A DNA stretch of 11,544 nt. Origin: Planctomycetales bacterium (lineage in GTDB: Bacteria; Planctomycetota; Planctomycetia; Isosphaerales; Isosphaeraceae). The translations under genes were made by a program, and so were the position numbers. The DNA is taken from positions 1 to 11,544 of the forward strand of contig DAHZZC010000234.1 in assembly GCA_027435495.1 (NCBI GenBank). Direction: 5' to 3'. The notes beneath the pieces are model-generated. The model was not told where the DNA came from. It ran no database searches and saw only the letters and a list, made by a program, of their open reading frames with translations. This document shows, one piece after another, positions 5,339 to 11,544 of this stretch (positions within the stretch are counted from its first letter, which is position 1; every line of letters begins with the position of its first letter).

Positions 5339-7204
5339 TCATGACCCCGGGCGCGGGTTCTCACCGAGGATCAGGCCGACCCGGCGGTGGATCGCTGAGG
5401 CATCGGGCTCCATCCGTCCGGCGACAAACACCGCGCGAAAAAGCCGGGCGAGCGCCAGAGCATTTTGTAGCTCATCCCCGACCTCGGCCGCCGGCCGACC
5501 ATTCCCAGTCGACAGCCGGGCGACGATGCGATCGCGATGGCGATCAGCGAGGCGAGCGAGGGCGTCAAGATCCACGCAGAAAAATGTCTCGAAGCCCGAA
5601 AAGGCTCGACTCTGCCAGTCGAGGAACCGGGCGCCGACCTCGATATCCGTCGAGGTCTCCAGCGCTCGGGCGACCGCTTCCGACGAGGTCCCCAGCAGAA
5701 GCCGCCCACCCGCCCGGTCGACTGCGAAGGCAAACGGAATCGGAACGTCGAGCGTAAGAATCGAGACGCCGTCGGCCCTCGTCGATACGATTGAGGCCCG
5801 TCCCCCGGCACGCTTCTCATCCATCGCCATGAGCGCAAGCACGGTTTTCAGGGCGTTCTGGAGCGAGTCGGCCGCGACCCTCGGTGATGGCCCGCCGCCG
5901 ATGTCGACCACCACGACCATCGGAAACAACCGGCCGCCCGCGGCGATCGGCTGCGTTCGTTCCCCCGGTTCGGCTGACTCGCGAGGAGCATCGATGAAGG
6001 CGACCACCCCAGGCCCCAGCGCGCGAACCACCTCGACGGCCTCATTGCCCAGGAAAAGCCCGGTCAATACAATCTCAAGGTTACGGAGCCGTGGATGGTC
6101 GGCGTCCGCGACGATCGCCTCAATGGCCTCGCGCATCGATGCAAAGTTGACGTGGATCGAGGCCATCGCCACAGCCGACCTCGGCACCCGTCGGATCAAC
6201 GGTCGGATGGATCGGCCGTCACGTGCCCAGTTCCGGAGCCAGCCCTCGACCCGGGGCGCGTCCAGTGTCTCAACGGCGTCGAATGCGATCGTATCCGTTC
6301 TCCAGACAAGGGAGGCTCCCGCGTACTCGACCGCAGAAAGATGGCGGCGGAGCATCGCCTGGAGCCGGGCCTCGGAAGGCTTCGCGGGAGAAGAAACCAG
6401 GCCGAGTAATCGCTCGACCGTCCGGGGATCGATGTAAAGACAGGCCAGCGGACGGTCGGGAAGCCGGCGCCGGACGGCAAGCAGCCTCGGCGAATCGCCA
6501 AGCGAGACGGACCGAGCGGGCCTCTCTCCCCGGTGGGATTTGGGATCGGCCGGACGCCGGTCCATCACCTCCTCGATCATCTCCCTGGAATTGGAGAAGG
6601 CGAAGGTCCCATCCGTAAATCGGACGTACCACTCCTCCGGCCGGCCCGATCCTTCCGGAAAGATCCGCACATGATAGCGTTGGCCGTACCACTCCCGCTC
6701 CTCCACCCGGGCGAGCCCGCCGTTTTGCCTTTGAGCATCATTGACAGCGTGGATCAGCCGATCGAGCAGACCAGGGTCTCGAGCTCGGAGCAGAAGCAGT
6801 CCGCGAGCCTCGGCCGGATCCGTGGACCGATCGGGAGGAAGCCGAAGCGCCAGAACCACGGCGTCGCCGATCAGGTCGTCCCGGATCTCCGCGGTCTTCA
6901 CCCCGAGCGCCGACTCGATCTCGACAGCCGATCGCTTCAGGTCGCGGATGGGCCCCGATTCCAGCCAGGAGCGGACCGCCGGAACTTTCCCCAGTCCGTC
7001 GACAAGCGTCGAATCGCCCACGGCCCGCCACCAGTCGCGCAGTCCCTCAACCGTCAGCACCAGTCCGGCGTCGGATGGGACCAGTCGGAGCAGTGAATCG
7101 GCGGGCCGAGCCGGCTCCGAACCATGCGCCAGGGTGGCCATCACAAGCGAGAGCCCGACGATCGCAAGCCGGAACGGCTGTGGCAAGGTCAGATGGATTC
7201 TCAT
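5339..7204 (-). CDS. secreted or envelope protein, DUF3352-like, in ECF sigma operon
   Basis: The 621-residue product has a clear signal peptide: MRIHLTLPQPFR, then a hydrophobic core IVGLSLVMATLA, with likely cleavage after AHG near residue 28. The mature start PADSLLRLVPSDAGLVLTVEGL (34-55) resembles the opening of DUF3352-type proteins, which carry repeated alpha/beta units. Similar strand-helix units recur through the chain (for example RPLACLYIDPRTVERLLG and FETFFCVDLDALARLADRH). There is no C-terminal membrane anchor, no cysteine-rich region and no catalytic motif I recognise. The ATG overlaps the anti-sigma TGA as ATGA, so its translation is probably coupled to that gene and it belongs to the sigma/anti-sigma cassette. 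It may be the envelope sensor, a modulator of the anti-sigma factor, or the regulon's effector. The DUF3352 assignment is tentative; the function is unknown. Confidence 0.75.
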   Translation of the reverse strand: MRIHLTLPQPFRLAIVGLSLVMATLAHGSEPARPADSLLRLVPSDAGLVLTVEGLRDWWRAVGDSTLVDGLGKVPAVRSWLESGPIRDLKRSAVEIESALGVKTAEIRDDLIGDAVVLALRLPPDRSTDPAEARGLLLLRARDPGLLDRLIHAVNDAQRQNGGLARVEEREWYGQRYHVRIFPEGSGRPEEWYVRFTDGTFAFSNSREMIEEVMDRRPADPKSHRGERPARSVSLGDSPRLLAVRRRLPDRPLACLYIDPRTVERLLGLVSSPAKPSEARLQAMLRRHLSAVEYAGASLVWRTDTIAFDAVETLDAPRVEGWLRNWARDGRSIRPLIRRVPRSAVAMASIHVNFASMREAIEAIVADADHPRLRNLEIVLTGLFLGNEAVEVVRALGPGVVAFIDAPRESAEPGERTQPIAAGGRLFPMVVVVDIGGGPSPRVAADSLQNALKTVLALMAMDEKRAGGRASIVSTRADGVSILTLDVPIPFAFAVDRAGGRLLLGTSSEAVARALETSTDIEVGARFLDWQSRAFSGFETFFCVDLDALARLADRHRDRIVARLSTGNGRPAAEVGDELQNALALARLFRAVFVAGRMEPDASAIHRRVGLILGENPRPGS

Positions 7205-7974
7205 CCGTTTCGGGCTCCGTTGGTGTTCGATCCCGCGGGTCTCAGGCCGGCCGGCCGGGGCGCACCCAGCAGGAAGCCGAAGGCGTGCCGGGCCGATTTC
7301 GAGAGCGGTCGAACTCCAGCCGCAACCTCGTTCCCCACGCGCTGAAGGACCTCCGACGCCTCGACAGTCCCCGCTCCAATCGGGTCGAGCGAGGTGGGAA
7401 CGATCGAGGAATCTTCGGAAGTCTCGACGACGACCAGGAACTCCCGTCCGACCCGCACGGCCGGCTCCGACGCCGAACGCGCCAGCGCGATCGTGGCCGA
7501 GGTGGCATCAGCGAGAGCCCGGTCGAGCTCCGGCGCTGGGGTGGCGGGGCTCGGAATCTCAGGAGCGGCCGAGCTTGTGGACGTGCTCGTCCCTGGAGGA
7601 CTCCTTCGATTCAACAGGGCCGCCGTCATCCCCATCAGCAAGAGGCCCGCCGCGAGCCCGGCAACCAGGCGCGTTCGCGTTCGATGCGACGACCCTCCCC
7701 TCGCGACGGGTAGCGTTCGGGTCGCTCGCTCGAAATCCCGGGACGGCGCCAGAACCCGGTCGATCAGGCTGGCCGGGGGCGTCGGTGGGTTTTTCCAGAC
7801 GCCGACGGCCCGACGCAAGGTTTGATACCGGGCCAGGATCGGGCGACAGGCCGGGCAATTCTCGGCGTGGGCGATCAGCCGGGCCTCGATCGCGATCGCC
7901 GACGGTGAGGCGGCGGCATCGGCGTCGAGGAGGGCATCGGCCTCTCGCGGAAAGTCTCGGCAATTCATGGTCAT
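7201..7974 (-). CDS. zinc-finger (ZAS/zf-HC2) transmembrane anti-sigma factor
   Basis: This 257-residue protein has the ZAS zinc-binding motif HAENCPAC, with H36, C40 and C43 in the HxxxCxxC pattern, in a cytoplasmic domain of about 100 residues. One membrane helix follows at about 102-122 (LVAGLAAGLLLMGMTAALL). After it comes a low-complexity Ser/Thr/Pro linker (about 125-148) and an extracytoplasmic domain of about 110 residues. Such proteins hold their partner ECF sigma factor at the membrane until a signal releases it. The partner lies 30 bases upstream at 8005-8541. The start at 7974 has GGGGA five bases before it; a second ATG two codons in is possible. The stop overlaps the start of the secreted-protein gene. 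The signal sensed is unknown; HxxxCxxC anti-sigma factors may be redox-responsive, but many are not. Confidence 0.88.
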   Translation of the reverse strand: MTMNCRDFPREADALLDADAAASPSAIAIEARLIAHAENCPACRPILARYQTLRRAVGVWKNPPTPPASLIDRVLAPSRDFERATRTLPVARGGSSHRTRTRLVAGLAAGLLLMGMTAALLNRRSPPGTSTSTSSAAPEIPSPATPAPELDRALADATSATIALARSASEPAVRVGREFLVVVETSEDSSIVPTSLDPIGAGTVEASEVLQRVGNEVAAGVRPLSKSARHAFGFLLGAPRPAGLRPAGSNTNGARNG

Positions 7975-8004
7975 TTGTCCCCGATTCGTACGATGGAATC
8001 CCGG

Positions 8005-8541
8005 TCAGCAATGGACTCCACGGCGGCTGAGATCGTCGGCAAGCTGGGCGCGGGCGCGATGGAGCCACGTCTTGATCGTGCCGACAGGCCGCGAGAGGGC
8101 CAGGGCAATCTCTTCATACGACAGGTTTTGCTCGTGAAAGAGGGTAAAGACCAGTCGATACTCGGACCGGAGAGCGGCGAGCCCGCGTTCCAGCTCGCCG
8201 GCCAGGTCGTCCGGATCGGCGAGAGGCGGGCGCGGATCGGGACGATCCTCGATGGTCGACGAGCCGGCGCAGGGGCGGCGAGCCCGGCGTGCCAGGGCGG
8301 TCCGGCATCGATTCGCGGCGATCTCCAGCAGCCAGGGACGGAGCGGTCGACGCGGGTCAAATCCGGCGATGGAGCGCAGGGCGCGAACGAACGCCTCCTG
8401 CGCCGCGTCCTCGGCGTCCTGGCGGTGGCCCATCATCCGGTAGCAGAGGCCGAAGACGATCCCCTGATACCGATCGACCAGCAGACCGGGCGCCTGCGGA
8501 TCGCCGGCACGGAGCGACTCGACAAGCGCGGGGTCGTCCAT
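8005..8541 (-). CDS. ECF-family RNA polymerase sigma factor
   Basis: The 178-residue product has the two-domain ECF layout. Sigma region 2 (about 8-85) includes DAEDAAQEAFVRAL at 42-55, for core-RNA-polymerase binding, and RPLRPWLLEIAANRC at 65-79 in the region 2.3/2.4 segment that melts and reads the -10. Sigma region 4 (about 119-168) carries the helix-turn-helix LSYEEIALALSRPVGTIKTW (140-159) for the -35. An acidic linker joins them. There is no extra C-terminal domain. I chose the ATG at 8541 (MDDPALVESL), where homologues start. The longer frame from 8643 would add a glycine-rich segment and would begin upstream of the candidate promoter at 8602-8631. Its anti-sigma partner is immediately downstream, so it probably autoregulates the three-gene cassette. 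Confidence 0.93.
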   Translation of the reverse strand: MDDPALVESLRAGDPQAPGLLVDRYQGIVFGLCYRMMGHRQDAEDAAQEAFVRALRSIAGFDPRRPLRPWLLEIAANRCRTALARRARRPCAGSSTIEDRPDPRPPLADPDDLAGELERGLAALRSEYRLVFTLFHEQNLSYEEIALALSRPVGTIKTWLHRARAQLADDLSRRGVHC

Positions 8542-8601
8542 GGGCTTCTCAAACGTCTCCCCACCGGGCCCTGACCCGTCGTCGCCGGCCCTCTCTCCTG
8601 G

Positions 8602-8631
8602 ATCATACCCCGGGTGCCCGCACCCGGTTTC
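8602..8631 (-). promoter_or_regulatory. candidate promoter of the ECF sigma operon with palindromic spacer
   Basis: On the minus strand TATGAT (8602-8607) is five of six to the sigma70 -10 box. It is preceded after 18 bases by GAAACC (8626-8631), which resembles the GAAC-type -35 of ECF promoters more than TTGACA. A perfect 7-base inverted repeat, CCGGGTG and CACCCGG around four bases (8610-8627), fills the spacer. That is where a repressor could block polymerase, or it may be a simple hairpin. A transcript starting near 8595 would have a leader of about 55 bases before the sigma ATG. The sequence match is seen; the function is inference. Confidence 0.42.
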
Positions 8632-8698
8632 ATCCGATCGCAATCGACTCGACGTTGAGCGCCGGGGCCGGTCACGTTAAGGTAAGGAGAAGGGACGG

Positions 8699-8721
8699 GG
8701 CCGGACCATGGGTGTCCGGCC
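8699..8721. other. perfect inverted repeat in the divergent intergenic region
   Basis: Arms GGCCGGAC (8699-8706) and GTCCGGCC (8714-8721) pair perfectly around the seven bases CATGGGT. On either side, CGTTGAGC occurs as a direct repeat at 8653-8660 and 8721-8728, and GGGGCCGG at 8664-8671 and 8697-8704. The element lies about 50 bases before the CHAD gene, so it could be an operator or a 5'-leader hairpin. No regulator is encoded nearby. Confidence 0.35.
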
Positions 8722-8768
8722 GTTGAGCCCGCGTCCCTCGATCGGATCTCGATTACACGGCGATCGCC

Positions 8769-9695
8769 ATGGCCTCACAGGAACAAAACGGGGAGATCCG
8801 GCCGCGAGACCCGGTCGAGCGGGCGGTCCGCGTTGCGATTGCGTCGGCACTCGACCGATTCCACGACAACGAAGCAGCCGCCCGGCACGGGACGGTCGAG
8901 GGAATCCACCGACTTCGGACAGCAACCCGCCGGCTCCGAAGCGAGCTGCGCGCCTTCCGAGAGCTGGTCGAGGCCGAGTGGATGGGGCCGATCGAGTCGG
9001 AGCTCCGATGGCTGGCCGGACGTCTGGGAGCCGTACGCGACCTGGATGTGCTGACGGCCCGCTTCCGCGCCGCCGCCGGTCCGGAAGATGGCCCGCTCGC
9101 CGCCGACCTGGGCCCACTCTTTGCCGAGATGGCCCGTCGCCACGACCATGCGAGCGAGGAGCTGCGCGAAGCCCTCCGGAGCGATCGCTATCAAGCACTG
9201 GTCGATGCGCTCGGACGGGCCCTCGACGTTCCGCCCTCGGGGAACGAGGCACGCGTGTCCTGCCGCGAGGCCATGCCGCCCCTGGCGGCCTCCGCCTGGC
9301 GCCGGCTGAAGAAGGCGGCGCGAACGCTCCGCCCCGACGATCCCGATGAAGCCTTCCACGAGGTCCGCAAACGCGCCAAGCGGGCGCGTTACACCGCCGA
9401 GATGGTCGCGCCGGTACTCTCAGGATCCTCCGCCCGCGGCGGACAACGGTTCATCCAGGGCGCCACTCGTGTTCAGGACGTCCTCGGCGAGCATCAGGAC
9501 GCCATCGTCGCGGGTCAGGAACTCCGCAAGCTGCTCGAACGTCACGACAGCGGCCCGGCGTTCGACCACGCCGCCCGCGTCCTCCTCGACGATCAGGCCA
9601 GGGCCGCTGAACAAGCCCGCGATCGATTCTTCGACGTCTGGGAGCGGCTTGATCGCAAGAAATCACGGCGGTGGATGAAGGCGGTCGCCCGCTGA
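8769..9695 (+). CDS. CHAD-domain protein, putative polyphosphate-binding
   Basis: The whole 308-residue protein is a CHAD domain, an all-helical bundle made of two related halves. The conserved basic helices are visible in both: GIHRLRTATRRLRSELRAF (45-63) and AFHEVRKRAKRARYTAEM (195-212). Each is followed by a family motif, LGAVRDLDVL (86-95) and QDVLGEHQDA (236-245). The histidines and many Arg/Lys residues line a positive channel that binds polyphosphate in characterised members. No CYTH triphosphatase domain is fused, so this is a stand-alone CHAD protein. No signal peptide or membrane segment is seen; it is probably cytoplasmic and may associate with polyphosphate granules. The start at 8769 has no obvious ribosome binding site, and a valine start 14 codons on cannot be excluded. 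It is transcribed away from the sigma operon and is followed, after 78 bases, by a metal ATPase. Confidence 0.92.
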   Translation: MASQEQNGEIRPRDPVERAVRVAIASALDRFHDNEAAARHGTVEGIHRLRTATRRLRSELRAFRELVEAEWMGPIESELRWLAGRLGAVRDLDVLTARFRAAAGPEDGPLAADLGPLFAEMARRHDHASEELREALRSDRYQALVDALGRALDVPPSGNEARVSCREAMPPLAASAWRRLKKAARTLRPDDPDEAFHEVRKRAKRARYTAEMVAPVLSGSSARGGQRFIQGATRVQDVLGEHQDAIVAGQELRKLLERHDSGPAFDHAARVLLDDQARAAEQARDRFFDVWERLDRKKSRRWMKAVAR

Positions 9696-9696
9696 A

Positions 9697-9720
9697 CCGC
9701 ATCCGGCGCGCCGGATGCGG
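9697..9720 (+). terminator. 24-bp perfect palindrome after the CHAD gene, possible terminator hairpin
   Basis: Ten-base arms beginning CCGCATCCGG pair perfectly around CGCG, starting one base after the CHAD stop codon. The RNA hairpin would be very stable. No T-run follows; a second smaller CCGG-GAT-CCGG repeat comes shortly after (about 9728-9738). It may be a U-less intrinsic terminator, a 3'-end stabiliser, or a protein-binding site ahead of the ATPase gene. The palindrome is certain; the role is inference. Confidence 0.5.
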
Positions 9721-9773
9721 GCTCGTCCGGGATCCGGCCCCGCCTCGATCAACCACCAGGATCCTCCTCGCCC

Positions 9774-11544
9774 ATGAACCACCACGATCCCGCCCCAACC
9801 ACGACCGCCGCTCCGCCCCACCTCGTCCACGACCCGGTCTGCGGGATGAACATCGACCCCGCCGACGCCGCCGGATCGGTCGAGCATCGAGGCGAGACGA
9901 TCTATTTTTGCAGCAAGTCGTGCGTGGCGAAGTTTCAGGCGGATCCCGATCGATACCTGGCCCCACCGCCGAAGCCCCTGATCGGCGGCCTGGTCGTCCT
10001 GAACCCAGCGTTCGAGGTCCCCGCCGAGCCGGCGCCCGAGGGAACGCTTTACACCTGCCCGATGGACCCTCAAATCGTCCGCGATCGCCCGGGCGCCTGC
10101 CCGATCTGCGGGATGGCCCTGGAGCCGATGGCCATCGGCGCCGACGATGGCGAGGATCCCGAACAGGTCGACATGTCGCGGCGATTCCGGGTCGCGCTGG
10201 CCTTCTCGGCACCCTTGCTGGTCCTCTCCATGGGCGGGATGGTTCTGGGGCTTGACGCCTCGGCCTGGCTGGGAAGCCGGGCCCTTGCCTGGATTCAGCT
10301 CGTGCTGGCGACTCCGGTCGTCCTCTGGTGCGGGCGGCCGTTCTTCCAGCGAGCCTGGCTCTCGCTCCAGACGCGGCAGCTCAACATGTTCACACTGATT
10401 GCGATGGGAACCGGGACCGCTTACCTCTTCAGCGTCGCCGCGACCCTCGCTCCTGGGTTTTTCCCGGAGTCGTTCCGCGGGCATCACGGCCAGGTCGATC
10501 TCTACTTCGAACCGGCAGCGGTGATCACAGCGCTGGTCCTGCTGGGGCAGGTTCTGGAGTTGAAGGCGAGGCGACAGACAGGCGACGCGATCCGCGCCCT
10601 GCTCGGTCTGGCCCCGACCTCGGCACGCCGAATCCGGGACGACGGGACCGATGAGGACATCCCGCTCGATCGGGTCGTCCCCGGGAATCGGCTGCGAGTC
10701 CGGCCGGGAGAGAAGATACCGGTCGACGGCAAAGTCATCGAGGGGCAAGGATCTGTGGACGAGTCGATGATCACCGGCGAGTCGATCCCGGTCGAGAAAT
10801 CGGTCGGCGATCCGGTGATCGGCGGAACGATCAACGGGACCGGATCGTTCGTGATTCGGGCCGATCGCGTCGGCTCGGAAACCATGCTGGCTCAGATTGT
10901 CCGGATGGTCGGCGAGGCGCGTCGAACCCGGGCTCCGATCCAGCGGGTAGCCGACCGGGTCTCGGCATACTTCGTCCCGACGGTCATACTCGTCGCGATT
11001 CTGGCGTTCGTCGCCTGGGCCGCGGTCGGGCCGAATCCGAGGTTCGCACACGCGCTGGTCGGCGCGGTCTCGGTCCTGATCATCGCCTGCCCGTGCGCGC
11101 TGGGGCTCGCCACGCCGATGTCGATCATGGTCGGAACCGGCCGGGGCGCGCGGTCCGGCGTGCTGGTCCGAAACGCCGAGGCGCTCGAATCGCTCGAAAA
11201 GGTCGACACGCTCGTTTTCGACAAGACCGGTACGCTCACCGAGGGGAAGCCGCGGGTCGTCGCGATCGAGCCGGTCGAGGGCGTCGACGCCTCGGAACTG
11301 CTCCGGCTGGCGGCGGGACTGGAGCGGTCGAGCGAGCATCCGCTGGCCGCTGCGGTCGCCGGAGCTGCGGCCGCGCACGCCCTCGCGATCCCCTCGGCCG
11401 AGAGCTTCCAGTCACGCACCGGGATGGGCGTCGAAGGCCGGGTGGAAGGCCGTCCGGTCGCCATCGGAACCGCCGCCCTGCTCCGATCTCTGGGTGTCGA
11501 TCCCGCCGCGATCGAGTCCAGGGCCGAGGCGCTCCGTTGCGACG
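9774..11544 (+). CDS. copper-type P1B-ATPase with N-terminal YHS and heavy-metal-binding domains (3' end missing)
   Basis: The 590 visible residues cover most of a metal-exporting P-type ATPase. The N-terminus is histidine-rich, then a YHS domain (about 17-62, DPVCGMNI with C46 and C50 in FCSKSC). A heavy-metal-binding domain follows (about 92-118, YTCPMDPQI...CPICGMALEP, C95, C109 and C112). No HMA (CxxC ferredoxin-like) domain precedes the membrane region. Six membrane helices are visible, including the metal-site helix with CPC at 439-441, typical of the Cu+/Ag+ subgroup. The actuator TGES is at 334-337, phosphorylated D483 in DKTGT, and the nucleotide-domain HP at 522-523. The window ends before the GDGxNDxPAL hinge and the last two helices, so metal specificity cannot be confirmed. 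It would expel Cu+ from the cytoplasm. ATG at 9774 is the natural start; ribosome binding is weak. No copper regulator is visible nearby. Confidence 0.93.
   Translation, partial: MNHHDPAPTTTAAPPHLVHDPVCGMNIDPADAAGSVEHRGETIYFCSKSCVAKFQADPDRYLAPPPKPLIGGLVVLNPAFEVPAEPAPEGTLYTCPMDPQIVRDRPGACPICGMALEPMAIGADDGEDPEQVDMSRRFRVALAFSAPLLVLSMGGMVLGLDASAWLGSRALAWIQLVLATPVVLWCGRPFFQRAWLSLQTRQLNMFTLIAMGTGTAYLFSVAATLAPGFFPESFRGHHGQVDLYFEPAAVITALVLLGQVLELKARRQTGDAIRALLGLAPTSARRIRDDGTDEDIPLDRVVPGNRLRVRPGEKIPVDGKVIEGQGSVDESMITGESIPVEKSVGDPVIGGTINGTGSFVIRADRVGSETMLAQIVRMVGEARRTRAPIQRVADRVSAYFVPTVILVAILAFVAWAAVGPNPRFAHALVGAVSVLIIACPCALGLATPMSIMVGTGRGARSGVLVRNAEALESLEKVDTLVFDKTGTLTEGKPRVVAIEPVEGVDASELLRLAAGLERSSEHPLAAAVAGAAAAHALAIPSAESFQSRTGMGVEGRVEGRPVAIGTAALLRSLGVDPAAIESRAEALRCD

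Noticed and set aside
6741..8030. Plus-strand open frame (429 codons) opposite the anti-sigma and secreted-protein genes
   Set aside because: It is rich in Ser/Arg/Pro with no domain, and is antisense to the ZAS motif, membrane helix and signal peptide of well-supported genes.
8542..8643. N-terminal extension of the sigma factor from the ATG at 8643
   Set aside because: The extra 34 residues are glycine-rich without sigma homology, and the candidate promoter lies inside this stretch, so the start at 8541 is preferred.
8708..9349. Plus-strand frame beginning at an ATG with a purine-rich AAGGAGAAGGG upstream, overlapping the CHAD gene
   Set aside because: It is out of frame with the CHAD coding sequence and its product has no domain; the ATG lies in the loop of the inverted repeat. 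The purine stretch is also too far from it for an ordinary ribosome site.
9663..11378. Long minus-strand open frame (571 codons) opposite the CHAD end and the metal ATPase
   Set aside because: The plus strand has YHS, TGES, CPC and DKTGT motifs in order; the antisense product is Arg/Asp-rich with no domain and would span two real genes.

Overview
The window is GC-rich DNA, almost certainly chromosomal, from a Gram-negative-type bacterium. It most resembles a planctomycete of the Isosphaeraceae/Gemmataceae kind. The evidence is an lpxC-fabZ gene fusion, a TIGR03032-family gene, an ECF sigma/anti-sigma pair tied to a large secreted protein, and codon use strongly biased to G/C in the third position. 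The taxonomic placement is inference from gene content. No rRNA, tRNA, CRISPR array, insertion sequence or phage gene was seen.

Layout. Every gene between 1 and about 8541 reads on the minus strand. From its promoter side (right to left) the first block is a lipid A / outer-membrane operon. It runs ompH/skp (3160-3900), the lpxC-fabZ fusion (1591-2988), lpxA (659-1471) and a Gfo/Idh/MocA oxidoreductase (1-662, cut by the window edge) whose start overlaps the lpxA stop as ATGA. The oxidoreductase may be a GnnA-type UDP-GlcNAc 3-dehydrogenase. If so, this operon would feed LpxA a 3-amino sugar and give lipid A with amide-linked primary acyl chains. A good sigma70-like promoter with a hairpin leader precedes ompH.

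Upstream lies a lone TIGR03032/DUF4915 protein (4117-5199 or 5271), a conserved family of unknown function. Next is a three-gene signalling cassette: ECF sigma factor (8005-8541), zinc-finger membrane anti-sigma factor (7201-7974), and a 621-aa secreted or envelope protein (5339-7204) whose start overlaps the anti-sigma stop as ATGA. A candidate promoter with a palindromic spacer lies before the sigma gene.

Transcription diverges at about 8542-8768. The plus strand carries a CHAD-domain, putatively polyphosphate-binding protein (8769-9695), which ends in a perfect 24-bp palindrome. After it comes a copper-type P1B ATPase (9774 to the window end, truncated) whose N-terminus has a YHS domain and a CPxC-type heavy-metal-binding domain in place of the usual HMA domains.

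No clearly unprecedented system is evident. The strongest leads are the lpxA-oxidoreductase coupling, the translationally coupled secreted protein in the ECF cassette, and the structured non-coding elements at operon boundaries.
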